Source: Pyrinomonadaceae bacterium
GTDB lineage: Bacteria; Acidobacteriota; Blastocatellia; Pyrinomonadales; Pyrinomonadaceae
Direction: 5' to 3'
DNA length: 64,000 nucleotides
Assembly: GCA_036277115.1 (NCBI GenBank)
Contig: DASUNM010000027.1
Coordinates: 186,001-250,000, forward strand
Part shown: positions 62,539-64,000 of the stretch, piece after piece
Position numbering within the stretch: the first letter of the stretch is position 1
How the letters are laid out: each line of letters begins with the position of its first letter
Program-made: the position numbers and the translations under genes
The notes under the pieces: model-generated
Database searches by the model: none
The model's input: only the letters and a program-made list of their open reading frames with translations
What the model was told of the DNA's origin: nothing

Positions 62539-64000
62539 TTACTTGTTCTGACTCGGTGAAGACCTCACGTAACTGTTGCGCGCCTTCACCGCAAGGTTCG
62601 GTTGGCGCACGCGCACACGAATCGCGCGACGTTCTCCATCGGCCACGCTCGCAGTCTTCGGGTAATAGCCAAGCGTGTATTGCCGGCGCAACTCTTCAGC
62701 GATGCGCGAGAATGAATCAGCTAGCTGCCGCGTGTCGTTCGCCTGGTAAAGACGGCCGCCGGACTTGTCGGCCAGCGCGTGCAAATAGAGATTCGCCCGA
62801 TCGTAATCTTCCTTGGTTGTGCCGGGCAGGGGCGCGCCGTTGTTCGCGGGCGCGCTGTAAGTTTGCGTCGAGCTGGACGATCCAAAAATGCCTCGCCGCG
62901 TCGTCGTAGTAGTTACGGTACCCTGACCGCTGCCTTGCATCGCACGCATGTAATCGCTGGTGTCGTATTGAACTGGATAGATGAGCGCGTCCAACTCTTC
63001 GACTTGCTCCAAAGTGCTTTGATACGAAGCCTGCTGACTCGCCGTATCGACCCCGTCGGTGAAGAGTACGATCGCTTTGCGACCTTTGATCCGGTTCAAG
63101 CGTTCGGCGATCGTGAGGTTCACCGCGTCGTACAAGCGCGTCGCCGTCCCGCTATGCACAAATTCTTCGATCGTCTGCGCGATGAGTTCCAAATCGTTTG
63201 TCGGGTCGGTGAGCAGAAGCACTTCACTGTTGAAAGTGACAAGCAGCACGCGATCCTGCGGCCGCAGTTGCTTCGCGAATTCGAGTGCTGCCGCTTTGAT
63301 CTCCGACAACTTGAACTGGGTCGATGCCGAAGTGTCGAGCACGAGCGCGACCGTGAAAGGCTTTTCGGCTGTCTCGAAGAACGCGATCGATTGTTCGTTG
63401 CCGTTCTCGAGCAGCGTGAAATCTTCGCGCTTGAGGTTCGGGATGAAGCGTCCCTGGCGGTCGAGAACACTTACCGGAACCGTTACCAGCGTTGTGTCAA
63501 CGCGCAGGACATCGCCTTCACTGAGCTCTTCCGCGGTGGGTTCGGCCGCCGGATCATTAACCTCCGTCGTGTTCGAGGTCTGCGGCTGAGAACCCGCCTT
63601 CGCCAGTGTCGGTGGCCCTGTTGGTCGCACCGGGTCGGCGCCACTCAACGTCGGCGGTCCAATTTCCTCATCCTGTGATTGCGACGTGCTGACAAGCGCT
63701 TTCGCTGTTTGATTGTCCGTCTTGCGCGTACCTACGACGCGCGGGCGCGATGCAGAGGCGGCACTCCCGCCAGGCGCTGGCGAACTCGTTGAAAGTTGCG
63801 TTGAGTTGTTAGACGGCGCGGGCGAGGTTGATCGTTTCACCGAGCTTCGTGTGCCCTTGTCAGTCGAGGGCCTCGCCGGCCGGGGTTTGTTGTCCGGATC
63901 GCTCGCGGTGACGGAAGAGGTTTTCGCGTCCGATGAGTTTCGATTCACCCCTAACGAGCTCTCGTATGAATTCACTTTTTTCAGAACGTACGAGCCATGC
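62539..64000 (-). CDS. VWFA-related domain secreted protein (5' end beyond the window)
   Basis: The frame is open from the GTG at 63975 (HGSYVLKKVNSYESS reads on through to the window end), so the true start is probably outside. The C-terminal VWA domain (about residues 160-400 of the visible part) has LVLDTSASTQFKL and LFTDGVDTASQQ motifs of the VWFA-related acidobacterial family. The N-terminal part is Pro/Ser/Thr rich, and 270 residues from the C-terminus a Gly/Ser-rich linker (TTTTTRRGIFGSSSSTQTYS) is seen. Likely exported adhesion protein. Immediately upstream in expression of the Tyr/Pro/Gly protein gene. Confidence 0.85.
   Translation of the reverse strand, partial: HGSYVLKKVNSYESSLGVNRNSSDAKTSSVTASDPDNKPRPARPSTDKGTRSSVKRSTSPAPSNNSTQLSTSSPAPGGSAASASRPRVVGTRKTDNQTAKALVSTSQSQDEEIGPPTLSGADPVRPTGPPTLAKAGSQPQTSNTTEVNDPAAEPTAEELSEGDVLRVDTTLVTVPVSVLDRQGRFIPNLKREDFTLLENGNEQSIAFFETAEKPFTVALVLDTSASTQFKLSEIKAAALEFAKQLRPQDRVLLVTFNSEVLLLTDPTNDLELIAQTIEEFVHSGTATRLYDAVNLTIAERLNRIKGRKAIVLFTDGVDTASQQASYQSTLEQVEELDALIYPVQYDTSDYMRAMQGSGQGTVTTTTTRRGIFGSSSSTQTYSAPANNGAPLPGTTKEDYDRANLYLHALADKSGGRLYQANDTRQLADSFSRIAEELRRQYTLGYYPKTASVADGERRAIRVRVRQPNLAVKARNSYVRSSPSQNK

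Noticed and set aside
62779..63678. 299-codon plus-strand frame inside the VWFA-related gene
   Set aside because: Antisense shadow rich in Arg; the minus-strand VWA motifs are convincing.

Overview
The window is about 64 kb of a single bacterial chromosome, fairly GC-rich and densely coding on both strands. The gene content points to an acidobacterium, most likely Blastocatellia (Pyrinomonas-like). The clues are a VWFA-related secreted protein, a TonB-dependent receptor with an N-terminal carboxypeptidase-regulatory-like domain, a futalosine menaquinone cluster, many small DUF proteins (DUF4337, DUF5996, DUF6335, DUF5655) and abundant short palindromic intergenic repeats. The taxonomic call is an inference from gene content; there is no rRNA gene here. 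The only RNA gene I can support is a tmRNA.

Layout. 1-10.5 kb (minus strand): start of a secreted protein, an APC amino-acid permease, a SET-domain protein, a VIT/VWA surface protein, a TonB-type energy transducer, a small secreted protein, the murI-dinB-rph cluster and ssrA. 10.5-14.2 kb: a broken ORF, a DUF433/PIN-like toxin-antitoxin type pair, DUF5655 protein, small hypotheticals, a PPOX-fold flavoprotein and a Nei/Fpg glycosylase. 14.2-22.3 kb: M48 peptidase with repeats, DinB, a giant pectate-lyase-like protein with seven carboxypeptidase-regulatory-like repeats, NIPSNAP and two small membrane proteins. 22.4-37 kb: class A PBP, a DUF6236-like protein coupled to an esterase, sulfurtransferase, coiled-coil membrane protein, histidine phosphatase, a zinc-ribbon/toroid protein, FAD oxidoreductase, choloylglycine-hydrolase-like protein, FtsH and TilS. 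37.1-42.4 kb (plus strand): a compact cluster for late menaquinone synthesis (UbiX-like, small membrane protein, UbiA-like, MqnE, MqnD) followed by a BlaI/BlaR1 pair. 42.4-54 kb: MFS transporter, TonB receptor, aldehyde dehydrogenase, DUF5996, an HD-GYP/GAF/TIR fusion and aconitase. 54-64 kb: repeat-rich spacers, DUF6335, secreted hydrolase, a frameshifted REP-associated transposase, cyclophilin lipoprotein, Dtd, DUF4337, SDR, GatB, a Tyr/Pro/Gly-repeat protein and a VWFA-related protein that runs off the end.

The most unusual content is (1) the single-polypeptide HD-GYP/GAF/TIR protein at 49287-50942, which joins a cyclic-dinucleotide phosphodiesterase-type domain to a TIR domain; and (2) at least eight families of short palindromic elements, one of which surrounds a frameshifted RAYT transposase, and one of which appears to contribute in-frame codons to an oxidoreductase gene. 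Functions given for proteins rest on motif recognition by eye; no database search was run.
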